From an uncultured Chloroflexota bacterium (lineage in GTDB: Bacteria; Chloroflexota; UBA4733): a stretch of DNA of 64,000 bases. The stretch is taken from positions 1-64,000 of the forward strand of contig CALBSQ010000288.1 of assembly GCA_937967325.1 (NCBI GenBank), in the 5' to 3' direction. Below are positions 34,956 through 43,931 of the stretch, one piece after another (the stretch's first letter is position 1; each line of letters opens with the position of its first letter). A program made the translations under genes and the position numbers. The notes beneath the pieces are model-generated. The model was not told where the DNA came from, searched no databases, and worked only from the letters and a program-made list of their open reading frames with translations.

Positions 34956-35680
34956 CCGCCGAACGGCTGCAGAAGGTGCTGGCGGCGGCGGGCGTCGCCT
35001 CGCGCCGCCATAGCGAGGCGCTGATCACCGCGGGGAGGGTACGCGTGGATGGCCGGGTGGTGACCGAGCTCGGCAGCCGCGTCGAACCGACGGTGCAACG
35101 AATCGAAGTCGATGGCCAGCCGCTGCCGGCGCCGGCAGGTCACAACTTCATCATGCTCAACAAGCCGATGGGATACGTCAGCACGGCTTCCGATCCGCAA
35201 GGGCGGGAGACGGTGTTCGATCTGTTGCCGCGGGAGACGCGGCTGTTTTCGGTGGGCCGGCTGGACCGCGACACGGAGGGGCTGCTGCTGTTCACGGACG
35301 ACGGCGACCTGGCGTACCGCGTCACGCATCCGCGTTTCGGCTTGGAGAAGGAGTACCGCATCTGGACCGTGTCACCGACTCGGGAGGAGATGGATGCTCT
35401 GGCCTCCGGCGTCCGCCTCTCGGACGGCCTGACGGCGCCGGCGCGAGTAGAGACCTGGCAAGAGGGTCGAGACACGCTCGTCGGGCTAACGATCCACGAG
35501 GGGCGCAACCGGCAGGTCCGGCGGATGTTCGAGGCGCTGGGGCTGCCCATCTACCGGCTGGTGCGAACGCGGGTCGGGCCGTTGCGATTGGGCGACTTGC
35601 GTTCCGGTGAATGGCGCATCCTCGGCGCCGGCGAGGTAGCATTATTGCGCCGAGTCCTTGCCCGGACGGCCAGCAAGTGA
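34952..35680 (+). CDS. rluB: Pseudouridine synthase, RluB/RsuA type
   Basis: The product has 242 residues. An S4 RNA-binding domain (RLQKVLAAAGVASRRHSEAL, AGRVRVDG) comes first, then the catalytic domain with VGRLDRDTEGLLLFTDDGDL, where the Asp of GRLDRDT is catalytic. HEGRNRQVRRMFEALGL is the second signature. It converts uridine to pseudouridine in rRNA. RluB and RsuA cannot be separated with certainty here. ATG 34952 overlaps the upstream stop by four bases, and its own stop overlaps the GTG of cmk. Confidence 0.9.
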   Translation: MTAERLQKVLAAAGVASRRHSEALITAGRVRVDGRVVTELGSRVEPTVQRIEVDGQPLPAPAGHNFIMLNKPMGYVSTASDPQGRETVFDLLPRETRLFSVGRLDRDTEGLLLFTDDGDLAYRVTHPRFGLEKEYRIWTVSPTREEMDALASGVRLSDGLTAPARVETWQEGRDTLVGLTIHEGRNRQVRRMFEALGLPIYRLVRTRVGPLRLGDLRSGEWRILGAGEVALLRRVLARTASK

Positions 35681-36381
35681 GACGCGTAAATACTGTGTCG
35701 GTCGCCTCGACCATCGCCATTGACGGCCCGGCCGGGGCGGGGAAGACAGTGGTCGGTCGGGCTGTGGCGGAGCGGCTCGGCTACCTATTTCTCGACACGG
35801 GTGCGATGTACCGAGCGGTAGCGTATCTGGCATTGAAGCGCGTTATCCCCGTGGATGACGAGGCCGGGATGATCGCGCTAGCAGGCGCGACGGACGTCGA
35901 CATTCGGCCCGGCGGGCCTGCTGACGGGCGGCCCTACACGGTGCTGGCCGGCGGTGAAGACGTGACCTGGCAGATCCGCACGCCGGAGGTCGACGCGACG
36001 GTGTCGCCGGTGTCGGCTATTGCTGGGGTGCGCCGGGCGATGGTCCTGCTGCAGGCGCGCATTGCAGGTCGTGGACGCTGTGTGCTGGTGGGACGGGATA
36101 TCGGCACGGTAGTCTTGCCGAACGCCGATCTCAAGGTCTACCTCACCGCGTCGCTGGAGGCGCGCGCGCGGCGGCGCTTGCAGGAGGTGCGCGCCCGCGG
36201 ACAGCACGCTGACGAGGCGGAGGTGCGCGCCGGCATTGTCCAGCGCGATGAACTGGACAGCGGACGGTCGGCGTCACCCCTCCGGGTTGCAGACGGCGCG
36301 CACAGCCTGGACACGACCAAGCTGAACGTCGATCAGGTCGTGGAGCGTATCATCGCGCTGGCGGAGGGAAAGGCGCGATGA
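35677..36381 (+). CDS. cmk: Cytidylate kinase
   Basis: The product has 234 residues. The P-loop is IDGPAGAGKT; FLDTGAMYRAVAYLAL, VGRDIGTVVLPNADLKVYLT and RRLQEVRARGQ are Cmk signatures. It phosphorylates CMP and dCMP with ATP. GTG at 35677 overlaps the TGA of the previous gene (GTGA) and is preferred for coupling; a second GTG at 35695 is possible. The rluB-cmk pairing is widespread in bacteria, which supports the operon. glpD starts two bases after its stop. Confidence 0.93.
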   Translation: MRRVNTVSVASTIAIDGPAGAGKTVVGRAVAERLGYLFLDTGAMYRAVAYLALKRVIPVDDEAGMIALAGATDVDIRPGGPADGRPYTVLAGGEDVTWQIRTPEVDATVSPVSAIAGVRRAMVLLQARIAGRGRCVLVGRDIGTVVLPNADLKVYLTASLEARARRRLQEVRARGQHADEAEVRAGIVQRDELDSGRSASPLRVADGAHSLDTTKLNVDQVVERIIALAEGKAR

Positions 36382-36382
36382 G

Positions 36383-38026
36383 GTGGCAGCGTTGACGGCG
36401 GTGCAACGTGCCGATCAATTGGAACGACTCGCCGACGAGCAGTTTGACGTCGCCATCGTCGGCGGTGGGATCACCGGGGCCGGGATCGCCCTCGACGCCG
36501 CGACGCGTGGTCTGCGCGTCGCGCTGGTCGAGCGCCGTGACTTCGCTGCAGGCACCAGCAGCCGAACCACGAAGCTCATCCACGGCGGCTTGCGCTACCT
36601 GGCCCAGGGCCACGTCGGCGTGACACGCGTGGGCAGCGTCGAGCGGAGCCGGCTGCTGCGCCTGGCGCCCCACCTGGTCCGCCCGCTGCCGTTCGTCGTG
36701 CCCGTCACAGGGATCGCGGACCGGCTGGTGATGTCGGCCGGGCTCACGGCGTACGACCTCGTGGCCGGCTTTCACAACGTTCGCAACCATTACCGGCTGA
36801 GCCGTGGCGAGCTGGCGCAGTGGTTTCCGGTATTGCAGGGAGGAAAGTATGCCGGCGGGTTGGTCTACTATGACGGGCAAACCGACGACGTGCGTCTGAC
36901 GGTGACGGTGATCAAGGAGGCGCTTCGCTACGACGCCGCGATCGCCAACCGCTGCCAAGCGATTGGCTTCGGCGGCAGCGCCCGCGTCAACCGACTGCTC
37001 TGCCGGGACGTGCTGAGCGGCGCGGAATTGACCGTGCGTGCTCATCGGGTGGTACTGGCCTGCGGCGTCTGGGTGGACGAGGTGCTAGCCAGCAGGCCCG
37101 ATGCCCAGGGTATGCTCGTCAAACCGGCCAAGGGCGTCCATCTGATTCTGCCTCGGGAGCCTTTCGGCGATCGGGGCGCGCTGCTGCTGCGTCATCCCGA
37201 CGACCGCCGCTACATCTTCGTCATCCCATGGAAGGACCGGACCCTCGTCGGCACGACCGACACCGCTTACAGCGGCAACCTGGCCGAGCCTCCCGTCACC
37301 GGCGATGATGTTCGCTATCTCTTGCGGGCCGTGCGCACCCGCCTGCCCGGGGCGCAGATGACCGAAAGGGACGTGATCGGAGTGCAGGCCGGTCTCCGCC
37401 CGCTCGTCAATACGGAGAAGCCCTCTACCGACGAGGTATCGCGGGAGGACCGCGTCAGCGTGTCCCCCGACGGCATCGTGACCATCGCCGGCGGCAAGCT
37501 GACCGTGTACCGGCACATGGCGGAAAAGGTGGTCGATCAGGTCGTCACGTTGCTGCAAGGCGACGGGGTCCGCAAAGACCGGCCGCGCTGCCGCACGACC
37601 GAGCTAGCGCTGGGCGGTTTCCCCCTGGGCGACGCGGGGCAGATTGCTCGTCAGGAGCTACTCAGATCGCTCGGCGAGCGCCTTCCAGCCGACATCGCGG
37701 CGCATCTGCTGGCCAGCTACGGCGCCGCTGCCCTGCGCATTGGCGAGCTGGCTGGGTCGGTGCAGGAACTGGCTGAGCGCCTGGTGGAGGATCTGCCGAT
37801 CATCATGGCCGAGGCGCGTTACGCCGTGGAGAGCGAGCTGGCGGTGTCGCTCAGCGATGTCCTCACGCGGCGACTCGGGTTGACGCTGCTGGACCCTAAG
37901 GGGGCCGTGCGGCGCGCCGCCGACGTCGCGCGCCAGATTGGCAGCCTGCTGGGCTGGGACCAGCCGGAATGCGAACGCCAGGTCAGCGCCTACCGGTACG
38001 AGGCGGCGCTGCATACGTGGGGTTGA
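36383..38026 (+). CDS. glpD: Glycerol-3-phosphate dehydrogenase, aerobic
   Basis: The product has 547 residues. The FAD-binding front reads FDVAIVGGGITGAGIALDAA, followed by the family signatures TSSRTTKLIHGGLRYLAQG and WKDRTLVGTTDTAYSG. The C-terminal helical cap (residues about 390-545) is complete. The enzyme oxidises sn-glycerol 3-phosphate to dihydroxyacetone phosphate and passes electrons to quinone at the membrane. GTG at 36383 lies two bases after cmk, so it is translated from the same mRNA. No glycerol kinase or facilitator gene is nearby. Confidence 0.93.
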   Translation: MAALTAVQRADQLERLADEQFDVAIVGGGITGAGIALDAATRGLRVALVERRDFAAGTSSRTTKLIHGGLRYLAQGHVGVTRVGSVERSRLLRLAPHLVRPLPFVVPVTGIADRLVMSAGLTAYDLVAGFHNVRNHYRLSRGELAQWFPVLQGGKYAGGLVYYDGQTDDVRLTVTVIKEALRYDAAIANRCQAIGFGGSARVNRLLCRDVLSGAELTVRAHRVVLACGVWVDEVLASRPDAQGMLVKPAKGVHLILPREPFGDRGALLLRHPDDRRYIFVIPWKDRTLVGTTDTAYSGNLAEPPVTGDDVRYLLRAVRTRLPGAQMTERDVIGVQAGLRPLVNTEKPSTDEVSREDRVSVSPDGIVTIAGGKLTVYRHMAEKVVDQVVTLLQGDGVRKDRPRCRTTELALGGFPLGDAGQIARQELLRSLGERLPADIAAHLLASYGAAALRIGELAGSVQELAERLVEDLPIIMAEARYAVESELAVSLSDVLTRRLGLTLLDPKGAVRRAADVARQIGSLLGWDQPECERQVSAYRYEAALHTWG

Positions 38027-38073
38027 GTAGCAACACAGTTCATATGGGAGCCCGGCTTTAGGAGGAAAAAGCG

Positions 38074-38301
38074 ATGACCTGTGTGATCTGCAGGCAGGGC
38101 GAAGTGCGGCCGGGGCATGCCACGATTACGCTCACACGCGGCCGACTGACACTTGTAGTCAAGGCCGTTCCGGCCCGGGTCTGCGAGAACCGCGGCGAGG
38201 AGTACGTCGATGAGGAAACCGCGACGCGGTTGCTGCACGCCGCGGATGAGGCCGCGCGTGCCGGGGTTGAGGTAGACGTACGCGAGTACGTCGCCGCCTA
38301 G
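38074..38301 (+). CDS. YgiT-type zinc-finger protein missing one Cys
   Basis: The 75-residue product starts MTCVICRQGEVRPGHATITL and resembles the zinc-binding half of YgiT/MqsA-like antitoxins, which use two C-x2-C pairs. The first pair is present (Cys3, Cys6), but the second reads CENRGEEY, with Arg40 where Cys is expected, so zinc binding may be lost. AGGAGG precedes the ATG. The usual toxin gene is not next to it. It may be a decaying orphan or a non-zinc variant. Confidence 0.7.
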   Translation: MTCVICRQGEVRPGHATITLTRGRLTLVVKAVPARVCENRGEEYVDEETATRLLHAADEAARAGVEVDVREYVAA

Positions 38302-38362
38302 CTCCCCGACGCTACGACCCGCGATACCATACTTGGTGATATGCACGCGAGCACGGGCGGGG

Positions 38363-38390
38363 TTGCCTTCCAAACACTCTGTTATATAAT
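38363..38390 (+). promoter_or_regulatory. Promoter of the peptide transporter operon
   Basis: TTGCCT (38363-38368) and a perfect TATAAT (38385-38390) are 16 bases apart. It lies 140 bases before the GTG at 38530. It is the best sigma-70-like promoter seen in the window. Confidence 0.7.
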
Positions 38391-38529
38391 GGCCTCGGGG
38401 TCCGACCGGGCGGTTCGCGCCTGCCGGCCTTGCGGGTTCATCGAATGCTTTCCTGTTCTGGCGAGCGGCGCGCTGGCGCTTACCGAAGACGTGGCGCTGT
38501 GTAGGCATGAATGGCGGGAGGTAACGTCT

Positions 38530-40506
38530 GTGAGTGTTGCGGGTACGGCGGCCCAGAACCGTACGGGAGGAGCGCCGGCCGTGGCGCGACGCCGATTCTT
38601 GCGAAATAGTGTCGGCGGTGTCATGGCCATCCCTCTGGCGACGCTGCTGGCGAGCTGCGGCGGACAGGCGGCCACGACGGTGTCATCCACGATCGGTACG
38701 GCCAGTAGCGGCGCGGGCGGAAGCAGCGTCCAAGCGAGCTCGACCGGCGCGTCGACGCAATCGGCAGGCGCGACGACCACGGCAAGCTCGGCGGCTACGG
38801 CGGCAAGCAGTGCTACCGCTGCCAGCTCGAGCAGTGCGGCGACCAGCGCGGCCGCGGCGAGTGGCGCGCGCGGCAAGGCGGGGACGCTGAAGATGCTGTT
38901 CTGGCAGGCGGTGACCATCCTCAATCCCCACCTGGCCACCGGCACGAAGGATGTGTTTGCCGCTCGCCTGGTCCTGGAGCCGCTGTTCACGGCCTCGATC
39001 GACACGGGTCAGCTCTCGCCGGTCCTGGCGGCCGAGGCGCCGACACAAGCCAACGGCGGCTTGAGCAGTGATGCGAAGACGGTGACCGTCAAGTTGAAGC
39101 CGGGCATTACCTGGAGCGATGGCGAGCCGCTGACCGCCGACGACGTAGTGTTCACCTGGCAGTACGTCGCCGAGCCGGCAACCGCCGCCACCACGGTCGG
39201 CAACTTCCTCACGGTCGACAAGATGGAGGCGCTCGATCCGCTGACGGTGAAGGCGACGTTCAAAGGGCCGAACCCGAGCTGGTTCTCCCAGTGGCTGGGC
39301 TACAACGGCGTGATCCTGCCCAAGCACATCCTCAAAGATTTCATCGGCGCGAAGGCCCGCGACGCCGCATTCAATCTCAAGCCGATCGGCACCGGCCCCT
39401 ACAAGGTTGACTCGATGGCCCCGGGCGATCTGGTGGTCTACTCGATCAACGACCGCTACCGTGAGCCGGACAAGCCGGCCTTTGCCCAGGTCCAGCTCAA
39501 GGGCGGCGGCGACGTCGTGTCGGCCGCGCGGGCCGTCTTCGAGACCGGCGAGTATGACTATGCCTGGAATCTGCAGGCGGAATGGCCGGTGTTGCAGCAG
39601 ATCATGCAAGGGGGCAAGGGCGACCTGGTGACCGCGCCCGGTCAGGGGATCGAGCAGTTGTTCTTCAACATGAGCGACCCGAACAAGGACGTGAACGGTG
39701 AGCGGTCACACTTCGGCACCCCGCACCCGATCCTCAGCGATCCGAAGGTCCGCCAGGCCATCAGCATGGCCATCGATCGCGACACCATGGCCAAGCAGTT
39801 GTACGGAGACACCGCGGTGGGACCGACCGTGGACGTGCTCAGCGTGCCGGCGACGATGAAGTCGACTGGCGTCACCATCCCCCACGACGTTGCCAAGGCG
39901 AACCAGCTGCTCGACGAAGCGGGCTGGACGAAAGGCGCCGACGGCACGCGCGCCAAGAACGGCTTGCCGCTCAAGCTCGTCTTGCAGACCAGCGTCAACT
40001 CGCTCCGCCAGAAGGAGCAAGCGATCATCAAACAGGGTTGCCAGCAGATTGGCGTCAACCTGGAACTGAAGACGGTTCCCGCCGATGTGTTCTTTGGCGG
40101 CGCGGCCGGCGACACCGACAATGTGAATCACTTCTACACCGATCTCCAGATGTTTACCTCCTCCTACACCTCGCCAATCCCGATCAGCTACATGCGGCGC
40201 TGGTCCAGCGTCGACCCGGCGCGTGATGTCCCCCAAAAGAGCAATCAGTGGTCGGGCAACGACTACACGCGCTGGCGAAGCGACGAGTTCAATTCGCTGT
40301 ACACCCAGGCGCAAACGGAGACGGATACCCAGAAGCTGGCCGACCTGTTCAAGAAGATGAACGACCTGGTGGTCAGCAACTACGTCACCACCGGACTGGT
40401 GGACCGGAAGCAGGCGGATTGCAAGGCGAAGTGGCTCAAGGGGCCAAACATCGCCGTGTTCGACGCCAACACCTGGAACATCGCCGATTGGACGCGGCAG
40501 GGCTGA
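38530..40506 (+). CDS. Oligopeptide/dipeptide ABC transporter substrate-binding protein
   Basis: The product has 658 residues. The front has a twin-arginine-like signal (ARRRFLRNSVGG) and a lipobox (LLASC), so it is probably a Tat-exported lipoprotein. A Ser/Ala/Thr-only linker of about 70 residues follows. The rest is a family 5 (DppA/OppA) binding protein: VTVKLKPGITWSDGEPLTAD, TGPYKVDSMAPGD, RQAISMAIDRDTMAKQLYGD, NQLLDEAGWTKGADGTRAKN. GTG at 38530 follows GGGAGGTAACGTCT; longer starts lie over the promoter. It captures peptides or similar solutes for the two permeases downstream. Confidence 0.9.
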   Translation: MSVAGTAAQNRTGGAPAVARRRFLRNSVGGVMAIPLATLLASCGGQAATTVSSTIGTASSGAGGSSVQASSTGASTQSAGATTTASSAATAASSATAASSSSAATSAAAASGARGKAGTLKMLFWQAVTILNPHLATGTKDVFAARLVLEPLFTASIDTGQLSPVLAAEAPTQANGGLSSDAKTVTVKLKPGITWSDGEPLTADDVVFTWQYVAEPATAATTVGNFLTVDKMEALDPLTVKATFKGPNPSWFSQWLGYNGVILPKHILKDFIGAKARDAAFNLKPIGTGPYKVDSMAPGDLVVYSINDRYREPDKPAFAQVQLKGGGDVVSAARAVFETGEYDYAWNLQAEWPVLQQIMQGGKGDLVTAPGQGIEQLFFNMSDPNKDVNGERSHFGTPHPILSDPKVRQAISMAIDRDTMAKQLYGDTAVGPTVDVLSVPATMKSTGVTIPHDVAKANQLLDEAGWTKGADGTRAKNGLPLKLVLQTSVNSLRQKEQAIIKQGCQQIGVNLELKTVPADVFFGGAAGDTDNVNHFYTDLQMFTSSYTSPIPISYMRRWSSVDPARDVPQKSNQWSGNDYTRWRSDEFNSLYTQAQTETDTQKLADLFKKMNDLVVSNYVTTGLVDRKQADCKAKWLKGPNIAVFDANTWNIADWTRQG

Positions 40507-40543
40507 CGGGCGATGAGGTGGTGGCAGTTGAGGCGAGGGGACC

Positions 40544-41488
40544 ATGACGACGTACGTCTTGCGGCGGCTGGTGGTGACGGCGCCGACCTTGGTCGTGATC
40601 AGCATGGTGGTGTTCGGCATCCTGGCGCTGGCGCCGGGCGATCCGCTGAGCCAGTTTGCGTCGAACCCGGACGTGCCCGCCGAGGTCCGGCTGCAGATTC
40701 GGCACGACTTTGGGCTGGACCAGCCGGTGCCGGTGCGTTACGTCAAATGGGCGGCCGCGTTCGTCCGCGGTGATTGGGGGTACTCCTTTGCCAGCCGCAC
40801 GCCGGTGAGCGGCCTGATCTTGCAGCGTGTGCCGACGGACCTCAGCGTGGTCGGAGCTGCCTACCTCGTCGCCATTGTGCTGGCCATCCCCATCGGTGTG
40901 GTCGCCGCGATCAAGCAGTACTCCTGGTTCGACCACCTGGCCACCACTTTTGCCTTCGTCGGCTTCTCCTTGCCCACCTTCTTCACCGGCGTCCTGTTGA
41001 TCCTGATCTTCAGCGTCCATTTCGGCTGGCTGCCGTCGATCTACAACACGCAGGTCCGCGCGCCGGGCGAGGCAGTCAAGCAGGCCATCATGCCCATCGC
41101 CGTGCTTGCCCTCTTCCAGACCGCCAGCCTGGCCCGCTACACGCGCGCTTCCGTGCTGGACAACGTGCGCGGCGACTACGTGCGCACGGCACGCGCCAAA
41201 GGCCTGGCCGAGCCGGCGGTCGTGCTGCGGCACGTCCTGCGCAACAGCTTGATCCCGGTGGTCACGCTGATGGCGCTGCAACTGCCGGTGGTATTCACCG
41301 GCGCCGTCGTGACGGAGCAGATCTTCCGAGTGCCGGGGATCGGCGCCTTGCTGATCACCGCCATCCAAACCAGCGACACGCCGGTGGTGATGGCCATCAC
41401 CTTCGTGTTCGCCATCCTCGTGGTGTGTTTCAATCTCCTCGCCGACCTGCTCTACGGCGTGCTCGATCCCAGGATCAAGTACACCTGA
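40544..41488 (+). CDS. ABC transporter permease, DppB type
   Basis: The product has 314 residues with about six membrane segments. The short N-terminal helix motif MTTYVLRRLVVTAPTLVVIS is typical of DppB/OppB, and the cytoplasmic EAA loop reads VRTARAKGLAEPAVVLRHVL. It forms half of the transmembrane channel. The next permease begins two bases after its stop, so they are one operon with the binding protein. Confidence 0.92.
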   Translation: MTTYVLRRLVVTAPTLVVISMVVFGILALAPGDPLSQFASNPDVPAEVRLQIRHDFGLDQPVPVRYVKWAAAFVRGDWGYSFASRTPVSGLILQRVPTDLSVVGAAYLVAIVLAIPIGVVAAIKQYSWFDHLATTFAFVGFSLPTFFTGVLLILIFSVHFGWLPSIYNTQVRAPGEAVKQAIMPIAVLALFQTASLARYTRASVLDNVRGDYVRTARAKGLAEPAVVLRHVLRNSLIPVVTLMALQLPVVFTGAVVTEQIFRVPGIGALLITAIQTSDTPVVMAITFVFAILVVCFNLLADLLYGVLDPRIKYT

Positions 41489-41489
41489 C

Positions 41490-42440
41490 ATGGCTGTACG
41501 CACGCGCACCCTGGCAACCGCGGTGAGCGCGCCCGTCCGGACGGGCGCGCTCACCGCCCAGCGCCACCGCACGCTGTGGGGCGACGTGCGGCAGCGCTTC
41601 CTGCGCCACCGGCTGGCCGCTGCCGGAGCCGTTGCCTTCCTGCTGCTCGTCCTGGCCACCTTGCTCGGGCCGCTGGTCTACCACGTGCGCATCCAGGACG
41701 TCGACTTTGCGGCCGCCACCAGCCCGCCCGCGTTGGCGCACCCGTTCGGCACGGACGACCTGGGTCAGGACATCCTTGCCCGCGCGCTCTGGGGCGGGCG
41801 CATCTCCATCGCCGTCGGGCTGGCGGCGATGCTGATTGCCATCACCTTGGGTACGCTCATCGGCTCGATCGCGGGCTTCTTCGGTCATATGGCCGATACG
41901 CTACTCATGCGCCTCACCGACGTCTTCATCTCCATCCCGCAGTTGCCCTTGTTGCTGCTGATCATCTATCTCTTCCGCGACGCGCTCACCAAGCGCATCG
42001 GGACGGGTGCGGGCATCTTCTTGCTGTTGGTCGGCGTGATCGGCGGCCTCAACTGGATGTCAACCGCGCGACTGGTCCGGGCCGGCTTCCTCTCGACACG
42101 CGAGAAGGAGTTCGTGGTGGCGGCGCGCTGCATCGGCGCGCCGGCGGTCCGGCAAATCACCCGGCACATCTTGCCCAACGTGGTCAGCCCCGTCATCGTG
42201 GCGGGGACGCTCGCCATCGGCTCGGCGATCATCGCCGAGTCCACGCTGTCCTTCCTGGGGTTGGGCTTCCCGCCGGACGTGCCGACGTGGGGACGCATGC
42301 TGTTCGACGCCCAGAATTACCTGACCATCGCGCCCTGGATGGCGATCTTCCCCGGCCTGCTGATCTTCCTGGCCGTGCTCTCCATCAACTATGTCGGCGA
42401 TGGGCTGCGCGACGCGCTGGACCCGCAGCTCGTCGTCTGA
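41490..42440 (+). CDS. ABC transporter permease, DppC type
   Basis: The product has 316 residues. It has the OppC/DppC N-terminal domain (RFLRHRLAAAGAVAF, HPFGTDDLGQDILARALWG) and the EAA loop FVVAARCIGAPAVRQITRHI, with about six membrane helices. It pairs with the DppB-type permease. No DppD or DppF ATPase follows; the next genes are on the other strand, so the ATPases must be encoded elsewhere. Confidence 0.92.
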   Translation: MAVRTRTLATAVSAPVRTGALTAQRHRTLWGDVRQRFLRHRLAAAGAVAFLLLVLATLLGPLVYHVRIQDVDFAAATSPPALAHPFGTDDLGQDILARALWGGRISIAVGLAAMLIAITLGTLIGSIAGFFGHMADTLLMRLTDVFISIPQLPLLLLIIYLFRDALTKRIGTGAGIFLLLVGVIGGLNWMSTARLVRAGFLSTREKEFVVAARCIGAPAVRQITRHILPNVVSPVIVAGTLAIGSAIIAESTLSFLGLGFPPDVPTWGRMLFDAQNYLTIAPWMAIFPGLLIFLAVLSINYVGDGLRDALDPQLVV

Positions 42441-42516
42441 GCAGGTACAACGCCGACCGCTGGATCGCGCATCGGGCGAAGGCGCTCTTGTCGATCATCC
42501 AGGATAGGGCGCCCAT
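42441..42516 (-). pseudogene. Beheaded VapC-type PIN toxin
   Basis: ATG at 42516, eight bases after the antitoxin stop, starts MGALSWMIDKSAFARCAIQR, like the first strand of VapC toxins with the first active-site Asp. Similarity ends after about 25 codons, where the frame runs into the end of the permease gene on the other strand. The rest of the toxin is missing. Confidence 0.5.
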
Positions 42517-42524
42517 GCTCTCGT

Positions 42525-42746
42525 TCACTCGTGGCGACCCCGGGCGCGATCCATAACCTCGTGGTCAGCAAGGTCCAGGCCCTCCATGCGGCTCAGACGT
42601 TCGACAAAACGTCGCCGAGCCGCTTCGGCGACCACCTGCTCAAGCGAGCGTTGCACCGTTCGCATCACCCCGGTAGTCCCGAGCACAGCGCCTGCCTGCC
42701 GGGCCAGATCCTGGTCGATAACGATGGCGGTCTTTCGGATGTCCAT
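42525..42746 (-). CDS. VapB-type antitoxin, orphan
   Basis: The 73-residue product starts MDIRKTAIVIDQDLARQAGA and contains MRTVQRSLEQVVAEAARRR and a Leu/Asp-rich C-terminus, as in VapB antitoxins related to DUF2191. The N-terminus would bind DNA as a dimer, and the C-terminus would cover the toxin. ATG at 42746 is chosen by family alignment. Its toxin partner is reduced to a stub at 42441-42516, so it is no longer needed as an antidote here. Confidence 0.7.
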   Translation of the reverse strand: MDIRKTAIVIDQDLARQAGAVLGTTGVMRTVQRSLEQVVAEAARRRFVERLSRMEGLDLADHEVMDRARGRHE

Positions 42747-42943
42747 CGCGCCGTACCTCCGGTCACCATTGTACGGGCCATGAAGCAGGGGTGGGCCGTA
42801 GACGGAAGGGTTCGATGTATGGCTCACGCGCACGACTGGTTAGCCGCTCGCCACGTCCCCGGCGATGCTATCGTTGCACGGGCTGTCGGACGCGGCATGG
42901 CAGCCAGCATCTCGTTGTATCGGTAGCGGAGAGGCGCAGGGGA

Positions 42944-43630
42944 ATGTACATGCCCGGTATCGTCGATGCGCGCGTGGAGCGCTGGCTGCTTTCGACCGTG
43001 CCGCCGCGCGAGGGCGCGTTTGCCGAGATAGAAGCGGAGGCGATTGCGCAGCGCATCCCTTGCATCGGGCCGTATGAGGGACACGTGCTGATGCTGCTGG
43101 CGACGATCGCCGGGGCGCGGCGCATCCTGGAGGTGGGGACGGCCACCGGCTACTCTGCCCTCTGGCTGGCGAAAGCCGCGGCCGCGAGCGGGGGGACGGT
43201 GACCACGATCGAGCGCGACCCCTCGCGCGCCGCCGTCGCCCGCGCCAACGCGGCGCGTTGCGGCTTCGGCGATATCCTGCACGTGCTGGAAGGTGACGCC
43301 TTCGCCGTTCTGCCGGGGATCACTTCTCCGTTCGACTTCGCATTTTTGGACATCGTTTCCGCGCTGGAGCAGCCGTCGCTGGTGGAGCGGCTGTTCACCT
43401 TGAGCCTCGAGCGACTGGCCCCCGGCGGGTTGCTGGTCTCGGACAATGCCCTGCACGCGGGCAACGTCGCCGCTGAGGTCGTGCCGGAGCACGCCCAGCG
43501 TTACGTGCAGTACAACCGGCTAGCGTTCGGCCATCCGGACCTGGAGACGGCCATCTTGCCCGTACGAGACGGTCTGGCCGTCAGTCGCAGGCGCGCCGGC
43601 CCACTGAGAACCGGAGCAACCGAACGCTAA
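42944..43630 (+). CDS. SAM-dependent O-methyltransferase
   Basis: The product has 228 residues. It has the COG4122 / methyltransferase family 3 pattern: RILEVGTATGYSALWLAKAA (SAM-binding loop), VTTIERDPSRAAVARANAA, FDFAFLDIVSALEQ and GGLLVSDNALHAGNVA. These enzymes transfer methyl to hydroxyls of catechol-like or caffeoyl substrates with a divalent metal. In place of the usual FLDADK the motif reads FLDIVS, so one metal ligand may differ. ATG at 42944 follows AGGGGA. The last 15 residues are poorly conserved. Confidence 0.88.
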   Translation: MYMPGIVDARVERWLLSTVPPREGAFAEIEAEAIAQRIPCIGPYEGHVLMLLATIAGARRILEVGTATGYSALWLAKAAAASGGTVTTIERDPSRAAVARANAARCGFGDILHVLEGDAFAVLPGITSPFDFAFLDIVSALEQPSLVERLFTLSLERLAPGGLLVSDNALHAGNVAAEVVPEHAQRYVQYNRLAFGHPDLETAILPVRDGLAVSRRRAGPLRTGATER

Positions 43631-43651
43631 AGCGTCCGGCTCACAGGACAA

Positions 43652-43666
43652 AGCCCCTCCGGGGCT
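43652..43666 (+). terminator. Hairpin after the methyltransferase gene
   Basis: AGCCCC-TCC-GGGGCT is a perfect 6-bp stem with a three-base loop, 22 bases after the stop codon. It has no T-run, so it would be a weak intrinsic terminator. The rest of the 301-base gap to the phosphorylase gene (43631-43931) shows nothing further. Confidence 0.45.
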
Positions 43667-43931
43667 GCCCGGCTGCGAGGAATGTTTCCTGATCGGAACC
43701 GAGACTACCAACTGAAGAGCCCCCGGACGGTGCTCAGTCCCGTGAGCCGGCTCGCGCATGGTCCGGCCAACCAGCCGGCGCAAGATTCGAGAGCACGGTC
43801 CGCGTTCCGAACAGGGAAGCATAAGGGCGGCTTCGCGCCCTGGTGGAACGCTACGGTACCCTAAACAGGCATAGGCTCGCGGCGGCGCGTGGGGCACGGC
43901 CGCGGACATCTGGTAGTGATGAGGACGAAAA

